Source of the DNA: Epithemia pelagica
Lineage: Eukaryota; Bacillariophyta; Bacillariophyceae; Surirellales; Surirellaceae
Assembly (NCBI GenBank): GCA_946965045.2
Contig: OX337241.1
Coordinates: forward strand, 2,971,744 to 3,035,743
Direction: 5' to 3'
Length of the DNA stretch: 64,000 bases
This document shows, piece after piece, positions 31,703 to 44,047 of this stretch (within the stretch, counting starts at the first letter, position 1; each line of letters begins with the position of its first letter). The translations under genes and the position numbers were made by a program. The notes under the pieces are model-generated. The model did no database searches. It worked only from the letters and a program-made list of their open reading frames with translations, and was not told the DNA's origin.

Positions 31703-33340
31703 ACAATGACCAGTATGTACTAAAAGGCAAGGATGAAACTTGAAATGGGCAACATATTGCATTGATGTCCTGCAAAAGGGGATACATTATATAGTGTAAT
31801 CTTTTTGTTCTGAAACTATTGCTCTAGTGTTTGCATGGCATTGCAAACTATTGAGATATTCATGTACCATCGGTGTAGTAGAAATGAGATTGTGTGACAC
31901 AGCGTACGGCAGGGAACGTGATTTCTCGAAACGACGAAAGCCATGGATTATCGAGAGCTTTGCTTTGTGTTGAGTGTTTCTGTCGTCGTGGCCCTTGTTT
32001 TGCCAGCCCCTAGGGATTATGCACATGAAGCGGTCGCTTCTTTTGGCTGGACTCCAAACTTCGATAAGAGTCACAAACTTATCACTCTGACTGTAAGAAT
32101 AAAATTTGTTCTATTCTCTGACGGAGCGACGATTATCCCCGTATTTGCCTGGACTGTAAAAGGACGTTGGGATTTGCCATGTGTCCGACTATAAAGTCAA
32201 GAGCAATCACAGGACAATCTTCGCACACCCCTTCAATCACGGTATGGGGATCGAAACGACCCACCCTCTCCACTTCATGTTCCTTAAATTCTTGTTTCAA
32301 ATCTTTTGGAATCAATCCCAAGTACCAATAGTGACCTTCGCAAACTTGAGCAATCGAACCCGATACTGACTACTTGGCATTTGGTGAAGGTTCTTGGATA
32401 TTACGTGTCTACCAAGGATTGCACATGCCAGCAATAATGGAAAAACGGAGACGATGCACGACGACGTTCCACAGAGATGCCTTGCACTGGTACCGACGGG
32501 AGGACAAACATTTGTTGTCTAACCATCCAAGTGACATTTCAAGCAGTCGATGATGACTCATCGTCAATCATTGGATTGAAGACGATTCGACAGAGGACGA
32601 GCCATGGGCAAAGATGCGGACAACATTGAGAAAAGAGAGATTTGTCGTTTCCCAATGAGAGAATGAGTCGAGGCCTCGTCTGCGGCCTGCTTGGCCATCG
32701 TCAACATCCGTTGTTGCAGTTGAAGCAAGGTAAGGTTGGTACAGCATGTCGATCGGCCGGTATACACCAACTCGCCATTCCGACAAGAAAGGTTCCATCG
32801 CTTCGCGAAGCAACCGATGCAGCACGGATTATATGGCGTAACCGATGAGACAACAATTGTATGGCTTGTCTATGACTCGTGAGAAACGTCTTGCACTGGT
32901 CCGCCAGGTTACGAGCCCAAATTGAGGTGCCCATCCATATTGCCAGTGCCACGGCTCCAGAATTCAGAACGGCAACCGCACGTAGCAGTCACCATTGGGT
33001 GTCATTGGGCAAGAATGACTCGTCCCCATCGAGACTTGTCGTATCTCTTTGCGGATCTATGCTCTCAGTAGATTGGAAGGATTCGAACTTGAGGGTCCAT
33101 GCAAACTCTCTCGCGAATGACTTGCGCTCTTCTTGATCTGTGACTTGAGTGCTCCACCACCATTCGTTGTTTCAAGTTCGTCGTTCGTCCTCTCGTCATC
33201 GTCGTCGGTGTCCCCAGCGGGGGTGAGGAGTCGGGTCGCATGTGTGTCGTGCTTTTTTGGTGTTCGAACACTCATTCACTAATCCTCATGACTTACCCCC
33301 GCTGAGAGCTAATTCTGGAAGCGCACCCAAAAAGGCTGTA
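31703..33340 (-). pseudogene. Decayed minus-strand gene, second long copy
   Basis: Collinear with 10870-12640. Readable pieces from high to low coordinate are THATRLLTPAGDTDDDDERT, SFAREFAWTLKFES at about 33100, AVALAIWMGTSIWARNLAD, VLHRLLREAMEPFL-like MLHRLLREAMEPFLSEWR, GVYRPIDMLYQPYLAS, and near the low end LGLIPKDLKQEFKEHEVER with VGRFDPHTVIEG. Frame changes and stops separate them. The part below 31890 is K10 3' flank. The product is not recognised. Confidence 0.5.
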
Positions 33341-35630
33341 CCTACAATCTTTTGGACAGTAGAAGATATTAGAAACGCTAGGAATGTTTCGTGGCGTGGA
33401 GAATGGAGAATGGGCCAACCGACACGACGAATCACCATGATGTGAACGAGACGAAACAAATGTTGGTTCACTCCTTTCCTGGGATGGTCCTGCAAACCCC
33501 AACCCATCACCACCAACGTAACAGACTCCTGCATATCATAAAATGTCATTCCAACAGCAATGGCCTCCTGAAAAGAACCCCTCAAGCCTCTCAAGTGCCA
33601 CCAATTGCCGCTACTGTCGAATCCAAGCAGGGTGAATCAAGAAACTCCCTTTGTTATGAAATGTACCCGTTACAGGCAGCCTCAACCACACTCCCAGTGA
33701 CGCAACAATATTCATGAAACAATTCTGCAGCAAGGACTCTTTTTCTCATTCACAAGATTCGTGGTGGTGATCGTCACGAAAACGTCATTTGGTCCCCAAC
33801 GCCATGATGGCCAGGCCAACTTGGTTCGAACCCTTCATCATAGCCTTGTTGTTGGGGATTGGAAACAAGCCTTGGTTCCTGCTGGCAATAAGCAACGGGT
33901 CATTGTCCTGCAGAGTTGTGAGGATGCCGAGGAGGAGCCACATGCTCGATCGGTGTACTGATAATTCCCAAGGGCGTTTGGCAAAGCTTGAGTAACGACA
34001 GAAAAGAGACGAGGGAATGGCGAAAATGATGAGAGCAACAGTCGGGGCAGTAAGGATGACCACCAATAAGTGCTATAGGATCCATCATCCAGCACAGCAC
34101 GAACAAAACGTCTCTGCAGAGAAGTCGACCGAAAACTACAGAGAAATCTCAAGATCAGTCTCGTCCGTTTGCGACAGAAGATCCTCCATAGAGTCCGCCC
34201 AAGGCGCAGACGTGACCTGTGCGAAATGGTTGAGTCATTGTTTGATACTCTGAAACTACCAAGCGTTCCCTCTCGTTTGTCTTTTTACCAACAAGATTCT
34301 AACATCAAATCAGCAACCAGAAACGAACACGAGCGATCCACCAATCATGATGGAAGTGTATCCTCTGTTGGTTTCCAGGCCGAGGAAAAGTGTTCCGCAA
34401 TGATTGAAATTCTTGTTTCGTGGAATCCACTTCGCCATCCCGATGGTCCCTCTAGAAGAAGGGTAGTTGTGGTTATCCAAAGGAAAGGCTCAAAAAAGTG
34501 TACAATTGCAGAGAGATCCTCTAGTCATGAGATCTCACGAAGAACCTAGGGATGCAACACAGGGAAAGAAAATATGTGGTCATTGTCTCGCCATGAGGTT
34601 TATTTCGGTATCCAAAAACTTTTCCACCATACTCCACAAAAGGATGCGTGGTCTTCTTCAATGGCCTTGGCCTTTTGTATTACTGGGGTTCTTCGCGAGA
34701 GGCACCACGACATACTGTACTACTAGGACGACGCATGGCGAAAATTGCAGGGCGACGAAACGGTCTGAGCCAGTACCACGACAACGACCGGCACCCGTCA
34801 TGACCATCGACCTTCAGTAGTAGCAGGACGGAACAGCAACAGCCGCGAATCATCACACTGAACCACGAACGACGACTGACATGTGTACTGCCCAGTAGTT
34901 GAAGCAAGTTCCTTCCCAGACGACTCGCAACACTACCAATGTCTCCATCCACGGCCTGTGTGCAATGCCGTTGCTTTTCCGTCGACTCGGCATTCGTTGA
35001 GGGGAACCAACAACCGGACAGACTGGAGCCTTCATTGTATGGTTATTAGGATTGGGAAATGCCAAACAAATCACGACCATACTGTACTCCCCTTACCAGT
35101 GCAAGTGACATCAGCAACAACCACAAAGCATCACATTCATCGCTGTTATGCGCATCTTGTTGTGATTATGATGTATGGAATTGCCAACCAGATCACGACA
35201 ATACTCTACTCCACGGCCCATCGCAAGCGACATCAGCAACAACCACAAAATATCTGAACGAATCCACACCACCTTCATCACTGTTACGGGTACTCTCCGT
35301 TGACGCTTCAAGGTCTGCAGCAACTTGATTGTCCTGTTTTGTCACCTTTCTTCTTGTTTGGTACTAGAAGGACTCTTCTAGTCTCCACCAGTAAAAGGTT
35401 CCACTCGGTCCACCAAAGCAACATGGTCAACTTTTCTTGTTGGAATCCACCAACAAATTGTTGTTCTGCTAGGACGACGCATCCCGAAAATTACCCGGCG
35501 ACGAAATTGACCAGAGCTAGTAATAACAGGATGGAACAACAAGAGCAGTGCCAACAAACATGGCGTTTATTCCGGTATCCAATAAAACTTCTACGGTACT
35601 CCGAACAAGAATGAGTAATATTCTTCATTG
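33341..35630 (+). repeat. Spacer with ankyrin-type and class I debris
   Basis: Degraded copies of the material seen upstream of K5 and K7: ggggattggaaacaagcc at about 33855, ttatttcggtatccaaaaac and ttactggggttcttcgcgag at 34600-34700, gaaccaacaaccggacagac near 35005, ggacgacgcatcccgaaaat at 35473, and finally acggtactccgaacaagaat leading to the split class I block. Inside 35040-35250 the stretch caagtgacatcagcaacaac / caagcgacatcagcaacaac with its neighbours occurs twice about 125 bases apart. No gene is supported. Confidence 0.5.
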
Positions 35631-35635
35631 CGTGG

Positions 35636-35871
35636 TGCCGCAATCTATCGTTATAGATGCGTCTCTTGTCGTACTCAGCGGTCAAATGATCGCTATGGTC
35701 AACAAATGATGACGGTAGGCAGGGAACGGAAGGGAGAAGAGATGCAACAATCAAACAAAGCGAAATTATAATTCCAAACTGTGTGTGGGAGTTATTCTAC
35801 TTTCTTGGCTCGACTCGCGCGCTCCAAGGCTGCTACCCCACTAGCATGCATACTTCCCCACTGTCACGACA
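35636..35871 (-). repeat. Copia-A LTR, 3' LTR in element orientation
   Basis: 236 bases, plus-strand ends tgccgcaatc and cacgaca. It is preceded, in element orientation, by the polypurine tract ctgagagggag (plus-strand 35872-35882). Sequence equals 58465-58700 as far as I can compare by eye. Confidence 0.95.
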
Positions 35872-35920
35872 CTCCCTCTCAGACGGAGGAGCGATTGCAG
35901 TTGAGCAATCATAGTTTGGT

Positions 35921-38717
35921 TCACCATCCAGCTAGCATCTCTCTTGCTCGGACGAATAAAGTCTTATCCAACCCCTTGGTAAGACAGTCAGCAATTTGAT
36001 CTTCGGAAGCGACCTTTACAAGTTGAATCTCACCCCTTGAGACATTCTCCTTGAAAAAGTGGTACTTCACAGCAATATGTTTTGATCTGGGCGTCATCTT
36101 TGGTGTTGTGGCCAAGAGCAAAGCCCCATTGTTATCCTCGAAGACTTTTGAATAGGCACGGCATGGAAGGATCTTGGCGCCAAACATTCCCTTAATTTCA
36201 GCAACCAGTCCCCGAAGCGGTAGCAAATCACGCATGGCAAGACTGAGAGCGATGTACTCAGCTTCCATTGTGGACACAGCAATCTCCGATTGAAGCTTTG
36301 ATACCCAGTGAACAGGGCACCCGGCCACCATCAAGACATATCCGGTTCTTGATTTTACACACAATGGATCCTGTGGATCCTCGGCATTCCATTGTCCGGC
36401 AAAGTCCGAATCAACATAGCAATCAACGGTCAAGTGTTTGGACGGTGTCAAGATCATTCCTCGGTCTTTGGTCCCTTTCAAATATCGGCATATCCGTTTG
36501 ACAGCTTGTCCATGGGAGGCTTTTGGATTATGGGTAAATCTTGCACACTGGTGCACAGCGAACGCAATCTCCGGCCTGGAGTTGGATGCCAAATAAAGTA
36601 ACATGCCGACCACTGACGAGTAGCTCCATTTCTCGCAAAACTCAGCTCCATCCTTGTCTGTTCCAAGTGGAGTCTGACTCGCAGGAGTCTTATCCGGATT
36701 GCACTCTTGCAACCCTGTTGCTTTCAACACTCGTTCAATCAGTCCCAACTGTTTCAACTTAATTTGGCCGTCATCCAGTCGTTCAAAGGCGATGCCCAGA
36801 TAGGCGGAGACGTCTCCCTCTACTGTCAGTTCGAGATCGTCTTTCAAAGAGTCCAAGACTTTAAGAATTTTTGCTTCATCCGGTGCCACCCAAATCACAT
36901 CATCAATGTAGACAAGGCACAATATTTGCTTTGTCGCATCAAAGAAAAGGCATGGATCATATTTGCTCTGAGTGAAGCCACGCTGCTCCAGGTGGCCTTT
37001 CAAATGATCATACCAAGAAAGGGGAGCTTGTCTCAGGCCATATAAGGTTTTGCGCAATCGCAAGACATAATCTTCTGTGCTATCCTGTGGGGCGAAATCC
37101 TTCGGCAGCTCCATATACACGTCTTCTTTGAGAGTCGCTTGGGCGAACGCATTCGAATAGTCCGTTTGGACTGTCACCCAATTGAACACCAGACTCAACA
37201 ATAAAACAAGGCGGATCGTTGTCCATTGCACGACAGGAGCGTAGGTTTCAAAGAAATCTACTCCTTCGATCTGTTTGTCGCCTCGCACACACAACCTTGC
37301 TTTTAGTTTCCGAATGGATCCATCTGGATACCGTTTGCGCCGGAATGCCCACGTTGAGGGCAATGCTTTGCGACCTTTTGCTTCCATGGTGGAGCGTTTC
37401 TCTAAGTCCCATGTGTGTTTTCCTTCTAATTCACGGACTTCGTTTCCCATTGCTTCGGTGAATCCCTCGCGGTCGTCCCCGGTCATTGCTTCAAAGTACG
37501 AAGGCAAGTCGGGATCCTTCTTCTTGGACTTTGTTGAGGCTTGGTACACAATTGGATCACGGAATCCGTACGTGTCTGTTTCATCATCGACATCCAGATA
37601 GGCTTGATAAGCAGCCGTTGTCGTGGCGTCTGAAACAAAGAGAGCGAAACTCTTCAGGGCTTGATATCCTGCTCCTTGGGTTCCATCATAACCCCAACGG
37701 AGAGGAGGTTTTCGTTGTCTACCGGAGCGTCGTACTCCTGGAGAAGGGGAGGAAGGCAAGTTTGGTGACGGCAGCACAGGCGGTGGTGGCGGATCAAACA
37801 CTGCCTCGTCGGTTCCATCCGGTGGTGCTGGCGGCGGTTCTTCTGTCTCTCGAGGCTGTTCAGGACGTTGTTGTTGTAATGGTGGAGAATCAGGGTTAGG
37901 AGAATGTTGCCTCTCCCTCTGATCCTGCAATACATCGTCTGTTCGAGGTGGCGGAGGCTCCCTCTGCTGCTGAGGCTGGTCTTGGCCTTGCCGAATTTGT
38001 GCAGAACGTTCAGCGTTGTCGGCATATCGGTCCATCCACTCATCAGCCAGAACGACGGGGTCATTGTCGTCGAAAGCATAGTGGTATCTCGAATCTGCAA
38101 AGAGTTGGGTCCACTGGTTGGCATCAAATGGTTCGTCGCCGGCTGTTCCAATGACGCTGGTAAACCAGTCGTCAAAGACGACGTGAAACTGCGGCGAGAT
38201 GTGACCGGTCCGAGTATTCAAGACCAATGGTACACGCGACGAATGACGACGAGAGAATCCGAGAAAAATTCCACGGCGAGAACGGGGCTTCCACTTTGGC
38301 AGCTTGTGTCCGTCCTGAAGGGTCGGCTCAAGAACGTAACACGGACAGCCCCAAACATGCATGTCCTGAAAAGAGGCACGCGACACTTTCGTCCGTAACA
38401 CCAATTCCAACGGAGACATCATTCCTGCACTGGCTCTCGGCATATGGTTGTGCTGGTGCACGACATAGTCCACGGCCATAGGCCACAAGCTCATATCAGC
38501 GGCGTCAGGCCATCGAATGGCAGCGTGAATCAAGATTGTGCGGACTTTTGTAAGGATGGTACCAATGCCGCGCTCTGCGATGCCATTCTGGTGATGCGCT
38601 CCAACTCCACTAAACTTAATATTCTGTAGACCATTCTCAATTTCTTGCACGAAAGCTTTCGAAGCAAAGATCCCATTGTCCGATTGGTAGGCTTGGACAG
38701 TCACTCCCATGTCAAAC
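35921..38717 (-). pseudogene. pol: Copia-A pol, 3' part: integrase end, RT, RNase H
   Basis: This carries the second half of the copia-A polyprotein, about 930 residues. Integrase acidic residues two and three are in YQSDNGIF and HHQNGIAERG. A proline/glutamine-rich linker follows (residues about 240-330 of this part). RT begins near LPSTWAFRRKRYPDGS, with the catalytic motif in LCLVYIDDVIWVA (YIDD). RNase H shows YVDSDFAGQW, SEIAVSTMEAEYIALS and FEDNNGALLLAT, and the end is VRAREMLAGW. The part joins 55381-56642 exactly in frame once the insert and one target copy are removed (1,262 + 2,797 = 4,059 bases, 1,353 codons), so the only break is the insertion. Confidence 0.92.
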
Positions 38718-39500
38718 TGTTAGAATTCTCACCGTCTATGGTGGTTAGATTCTACATCTCATCGATTCCCCATGTCACATAGCCTCGTGCTATCGCATCA
38801 TGCCCTCTAGCTTCGAGCTATGTTTCCTAGCTTCGCGCTATATCGACCTATATTTCTTCGCAAATCATGAAAAGTGAGAATAGATTGACGAACTCACTCT
38901 CAAGACTAAACTGGGTCGTGCGGTATTACAACGGACGTAAATTTGGCCGTTGCTCGGACATTATACTAACGCCCTAAGCGTACGCGCCCGAAATCATCGA
39001 GCGCGCCCAAGCGACATCCGAGCGCTATCGGCATCCATCCGACCCAACGGTCTAAGTATCCCAAGCACGACACACGATCACGCGAGACCATATTTCCATT
39101 CCCACAATCTCCAAATTGTCAACAAGCTGCGCGCCATGAAAACAACTATGCCAACCCAAAGCAAGAGCTGTTGACCCTGTATATGTTATCCGCCCACATA
39201 TACATGTCATATACATCACATGAATCAACTCCAACTATTCCAAACCTGTTGCCGCCAAGAACCTATGACACATGACCCTTGGCAGGACCGAACATTTCAC
39301 GTAGACCTATCGTAGTAATCAACACACAATCTAACAATATCACCATTTATCACATCCTCTTTTGTGTCCCGACTATCCTTCTGATAGACTTCGACTTGCT
39401 TGCTTCTCTGACCCTGAGAAGCTTGTATCGGTTGGTGACCTACCTGATTGTCTGCTCTACCGAGCATCAATGTCCCTACGATTCAGAAAGAATTGTAACA
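38718..39500 (+). repeat. Copia-B copy 1, 5' LTR
   Basis: 783 bp. Near its start are three copies of TAGC-N5-GCTA (38780-38792, 38808-38820, 38828-38840). A TATA-like attatact lies at about 38962 after a GC-poor stretch, a plausible promoter position. Open frames inside it, such as one beginning MAGPNISRR, recur only because the LTR does. Confidence 0.95.
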
Positions 39501-39514
39501 GATTAACAGTCTCA
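39501..39514 (-). other. Copia-B copy 1 primer-binding site
   Basis: The first bases after the LTR, gattaacagtctca, are the complement of tgagactgttaatc. This reads as the 5' half of an anticodon arm with loop CTGTTAA (anticodon GTT, Asn) and stem ends that pair (GA before, TC after the loop). The same arrangement is seen in copy 2 at 51494-51507. It implies priming by a cut tRNA-Asn rather than by the tRNA 3' end. Confidence 0.6.
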
Positions 39515-39536
39515 AAGCTTATTTCCTTGTGGTTTC

Positions 39537-40316
39537 ATGGATACTAACGAGATTATCACTCCTGTACGACAGATCTATCGAGCCAACCTGCATCCCGGGC
39601 AGCCCGATACCCTGGTGCAGCAGGAACTGGTGCCGACGCCGAAGGCAGCCAACACATCGGTCAACATCTCCGTCGACAGTTCCAACAGCAACCCATTCGA
39701 GACTCCAACCCAGCCTCACGCTCCGATCCCTGCGCCGTTGCTTCGGCCCCCGAGTCCGCCTCGTCGGCTCGTCCCTTCTCGATCCCGTCGTACCACCCGG
39801 TTGATTGCTGATCATATCAAGTACTTCCGCCAACCAACTTGTTCGACCTTCGATCCCGAGATCATCCGTGGGGAGACCCAGATCGAACGCCAGTTCCAAT
39901 CGGTGACCCACATCGTCGACCAAGAAGACATTGACCGTCTGAACGACCAACTTCATCGTTCTCCGAGGCGTCGCCTCATCTTTGCCGCCCTCTCGGGCAA
40001 CCCCATCCGTACTGTCCACCTCCGCTTCCTAACCTTCGAGCGCCCAACTGGATACTACAATACCATCCACGTCGTGAACGCGACGACTTGCCCTCTGCCT
40101 CCTAACGTTGTACGCCTAGATAACTACGTTGCCTACATCCACGAGGTCCATACCATCGAGGACCATCGTGCAACTATCTACCCTTTGCGTACCGAGGTCG
40201 AGAACCACCTGGCTGAAGGTGATACCCCTTCTTCTGTTGCTTGTGCTGCCCCATCTGAGCCTGGAAGCGACTCTGATCATTCGGAAGAGGGTGAGGATTC
40301 AGAGACCGAAGCTTAA
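39537..40316 (+). CDS. Copia-B copy 1 accessory protein (ORF1)
   Basis: A 259-residue frame with its own ATG 36 bases after the LTR and an in-frame stop, ahead of gag-pol. The N-terminal 100 residues are rich in Pro, Ser and Arg (APIPAPLLRPP, RRLVPSRSRRTTR). The middle looks globular (SVTHIVDQEDIDRLNDQL, NPIRTVHLRFLTFERPTGYY, LDNYVAYIHEVHTIEDHRA). The end is an acidic Ser/Glu tail (DSDHSEEGEDSETEA). It has no zinc knuckle, protease or envelope-like membrane segment. Copy 2 has the same frame at the same length with only a few substitutions. Standard copia elements have no such gene. Function unknown; a nucleic-acid-binding or capsid-accessory role is possible. Confidence 0.75.
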   Translation: MDTNEIITPVRQIYRANLHPGQPDTLVQQELVPTPKAANTSVNISVDSSNSNPFETPTQPHAPIPAPLLRPPSPPRRLVPSRSRRTTRLIADHIKYFRQPTCSTFDPEIIRGETQIERQFQSVTHIVDQEDIDRLNDQLHRSPRRRLIFAALSGNPIRTVHLRFLTFERPTGYYNTIHVVNATTCPLPPNVVRLDNYVAYIHEVHTIEDHRATIYPLRTEVENHLAEGDTPSSVACAAPSEPGSDSDHSEEGEDSETEA

Positions 40317-40636
40317 TTACTCATAGTTAACTCCCGTCCTCTCAAAACCTTTCCAAGACTTAAACTCAACGCACATCCGGGTACCCTTGGTCGCACAACA
40401 CGCCACACATTCCCGTCAAATCGCGAAAATTCGGCGAAAATTTGTTGAAACTCGGCGAAAATTTGTCGAAATCAACGGAAATTTCCAGGAGTCGCACATC
40501 ACAACACACATCCGGGTATCACATACGTGGTACATACGTGGCACACGTGGTACATCCGGGTTCACATCACATCACACATTAAATAAACCACATCACACCG
40601 CACATTAAATAAACATCGAACCAACCAAATAACACC
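40317..40636 (+). promoter_or_regulatory. Spacer between ORF1 and gag-pol of copia-B
   Basis: This 320-base leader is highly repetitive: catccgggt occurs three times, attcggcgaaaatttg and actcggcgaaaatttg are near repeats, tacgtggtacatacgtgg and related CACGTGG-like steps cluster, and cacattaaataaac occurs twice before the ATG. It is conserved in copy 2 (50373-50692). It may be an internal promoter or a translation re-initiation leader for the second frame; the sequence does not decide. Confidence 0.4.
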
Positions 40637-43600
40637 ATGGATCCTCAATCACCCAAGACACCTACGACTCCTAAGGGAGAAGATAACCAAGACAATGTCT
40701 CGGACACAGACCTATTCGACCACATCATATTTACTGTCTGCCAATTCTTCACCAAAGAAAGGGCCGACTACTTAATGAAGTGGATGAAATACCATGGTTT
40801 TGAGAACATTACCCATGTTATCTCGTATATGCAAACTAATACCGAGGAATCCATGAAGGAACTGACACAATACAAGGTCAACAAACAGACACATGATCTA
40901 CAAGGCCCCACAAGACAGCAGATCAAGCTCTTAGCTTATTGGGCCACATACAACACCAATGAAATTCAAGACGAGCTATCCAATAGCGACTGGATGAACC
41001 TAACGAGGAAAGAGTTCAACACTTGGAGGATCAACACAGATTTCTCTAAGGGACCACCTAGTCAAGTCCCAGTCTCGCCAATGAAGTCACCGTCATCTGT
41101 GAAATCTGTCAGCACAGTTACTGCCGCATCCCAATCTCAACAAGACCTTACAGCATTCAGAAAGGGAACTAAGCGCGACGCAACTGCATATGAGGTATTC
41201 AAGGATGAACGATACTACGATTCATTCTGGCGTGTATTCAAGACTACAGCTAAGGCTCAAGGCCTATCCAACGTTCTGAATTTCAAATACACACCACCCC
41301 ATGATGATGAGTATGCCGAAGAACTTTTCCAAGAGCAACAAGTATTTCTTTACTCTGTTCTTGTCCGTATCATTCAGACTGACCAAGGTCGAGCCTATGT
41401 ACGTGAACATGAACATGATGAAGATGCGCGTGCCGTATTGCAGAAGTTACATTCTTTGCATACCGAATCCGACCTAGCAAAGCGAGAGGTCCTCCGTTTA
41501 ACCAACTACATTTCCAATCTACGTCTTGACGACACATGGCGCGGAACAACACGTCAATTTCTTCTACACTTTCAAGAGCAGCTACGTTTGCTAGACAATC
41601 TAGTGACATTGTCTGATCGCATCCCTGATCATACCAGGATGACCTTCCTCATGCAAGCTGTAGAAAAGGTACCTGATCTCCGCCGAGTCAAGATCTTGGA
41701 TAATGTGGTGAACACCAAATCCGGTGCAAAATCCCTTTGCTATCAATCATACTTCCGTCTCCTTCTAGATGCAGCTTATGACCATGATCAAGCAACCCAG
41801 TCATCTGTTCATAGTCGCCGTCGACATGTCAAACAACATGAATCACTATATGGCCAAGATACAGATGCTGACATAACCTCACAAGATGATATGGAGTATC
41901 ATGTCCATAACACCACAGCGACATCTGAATCTCCATCCTCTTCGTCCAAGGTTAGTCTACCGCGTGACCTATGGTTCAAACTTTCTGAAGAAGATCGCAA
42001 GTTGATCATTGAGTATAACAAGATGATTCAAGCACCTTCATCAACAACACCGAGGAAAGTGCAAACACATGCCCTCGACATTGATCCGGAACCTGATCCT
42101 GACCCCAACCAAGTTGCATCTGATGACGACTCACCTGGCGTTGTCCCTGAGCATCCAGATGATTCAGATCCGGTTACACAATTTATCAACCAAGCCATGA
42201 CGACTGATATCAATCACCCGGCAACTGACCTGACTAGTGTTCTTTCTAACGCCAAGTCCAAGACAAGCAAGAAGGTTACTTTCAAAACCAACATGCATAA
42301 ACAAGCAGGACATGTTCCACGCTATCTGTTTTCCAGGAAATCTACTTTACCAGGAAATCAATTGATTGACCGTGGTGCTAATGGAGGACTTGCTGGTTCT
42401 GACATGCGCATCCTTTCTAAGACTGGCCGCCATATCACTATTGTGGGTATTGATAACCATGAACTTACTGGACTTCCTGTCGTCACATGTGCCGCAAAGT
42501 TTGAGACCAATGACGGACCTATTGTCGGCATCTTCAATGAATATGCTTATTATGGAAAGGGCTTATCTATCCATGCTCCTGGTCAATTCGAGCATTTCGG
42601 ACTTGCTGTTGATGAACGATCTGTTAAAGTTGATGGTAAACAACGCATCACTACACTTGATGGTCGTGCCATACCCCTTCACATCAAGGATGGGTTAGCC
42701 TATATCCACTCCTTGGGTATCCCCAGCGACGATGACATGGATACCTTACCTCAGATCATCTTCACGTCACCCGACACATGGGATCCTGGTGTTCTGGACC
42801 ATTCGTATTCTCCCACACCCTCTGACAATGATCCTGATTGGAAACACGTCAAGACTGATGGTAGTATGTTGAACGATCCATATGACAACTATGGGGAGTA
42901 CACTGATCGTGTTGTTTGTAACCTCAATCTCCTTTTGGATCTCCCATACGATCATGGACCCGACGACGCACCCTTCTTTTCTATCTATGCTGACGCAGAA
43001 GGTAATGATCCTACACTTCATGCCTCTGTCCACCGTCGTTACCAGGAAGCGTATGACTGGAAGAAGTTCCGTCCATTCTTTGGTTGGCAATCTGAAGATG
43101 TTATTACCGATACGTTCAAGCACACTACACGTAATGGTAGCATTACTTTTGACCACGACACCCTCAAGAAACATTTCAAGGCTCGCAATCCGGTCCTTAA
43201 TATACCTCGACGTCATGAACCCGTTGCTACTGACTCGGTTTTCTCCGACACCCCTGCTGTTGACCATGGCGGTAAAGTCGCACAAATCTTTGTTGGTCGA
43301 GATACTCTGGTTACTGATATCTATGGGATCAAGTCAACCAAACAGTTTGTCAATACTCTTCAGGATAACATCCGGTTTCGTGGTGCCATGGAGACTCTTA
43401 TCAGTGATGGTGGTTCATCTCTCATCTCTCAAAAGGTCAAAGACATTCTTCGCACTTTGCTTATTGGGGAGTATCGATCTGAACCTTATCATCAACACCA
43501 GAATAAGGCTGAAAACCGTTACCAGACCGTTAAACGTATGACCAACGCTCTCATGAATGCCACTGGTTGCCCTGCCAACACCTGGCTTCTTTGCCTTGAG

Positions 43601-44047
43601 TATGTCTGTGACTTATTGAACCATACGTCATCACCCACCCATTCCGGTCGCACTCCTCTTGAGGCTCTCTCCGGACGCCCACCCGACATTACTCATCTCT
43701 TGTTCTTTCCTTTCTGGCATGAGGTTTACTACCGTGTCGACCCCGCTGAACCCAATTCTGGTTCATATCCATCTTCTTCTGATGAGAAACTTGGCCACTG
43801 GGTTGGTTTTGCTCACAACGTTGGTGATTCTTTTACTTGGAAGATTCTCACCCAAGATAACCAGATAATCTACCGTTCTGCCGTTCGCCGTGTTGAATCC
43901 ACTACACCTAACCTACGTGTGGATCGACCTTCAGGGGAGGATTTGTCTGAGAAGGATGACAATGATAAGCAAGCTGACACTGTCTTCATTCGCAGTGATA
44001 GTGAAGATCCATCCAAACCAATTGTTACAATTCTTTCTGAATCGTAG
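40637..44047 (+). pseudogene. gag-pol: Copia-B copy 1 gag-pol, 5' part: gag, protease, integrase
   Basis: Starts MDPQSPKTPTTPKGEDN. Gag spans about residues 1-470 without a visible CCHC zinc knuckle, ending near LPRDLWFKLSEEDRKLI. The protease-like motif is LIDRGANGGLAGSD (residues about 575), DRG where most retroviral-type proteases have DSG or DTG. Integrase acids are in PVATDSVFSD, LISDGGSS and QNKAENRYQTVK. From 44023 the frame runs into the LTR of copy 2 and ends artificially at SKPIVTILSES. It continues in truth at 52297; the join (3,386 + 2,302 bases) gives exactly 1,896 codons. Insertion by copy 2 is the only break. Confidence 0.93.

Noticed and set aside
31943-32194. An 83-codon plus-strand frame with a signal-peptide-like start (MDYRELCFVLSVSVVVALVL)
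   Set aside because: The duplicate at about 10915-11050 has a stop in the hydrophobic stretch and no matching start, so there is no sign of conservation.
39279-39506. 75-codon frame in the LTR (MAGPNISRRP...)
   Set aside because: Found four times only because there are four LTRs; the LTR is expected to be non-coding.
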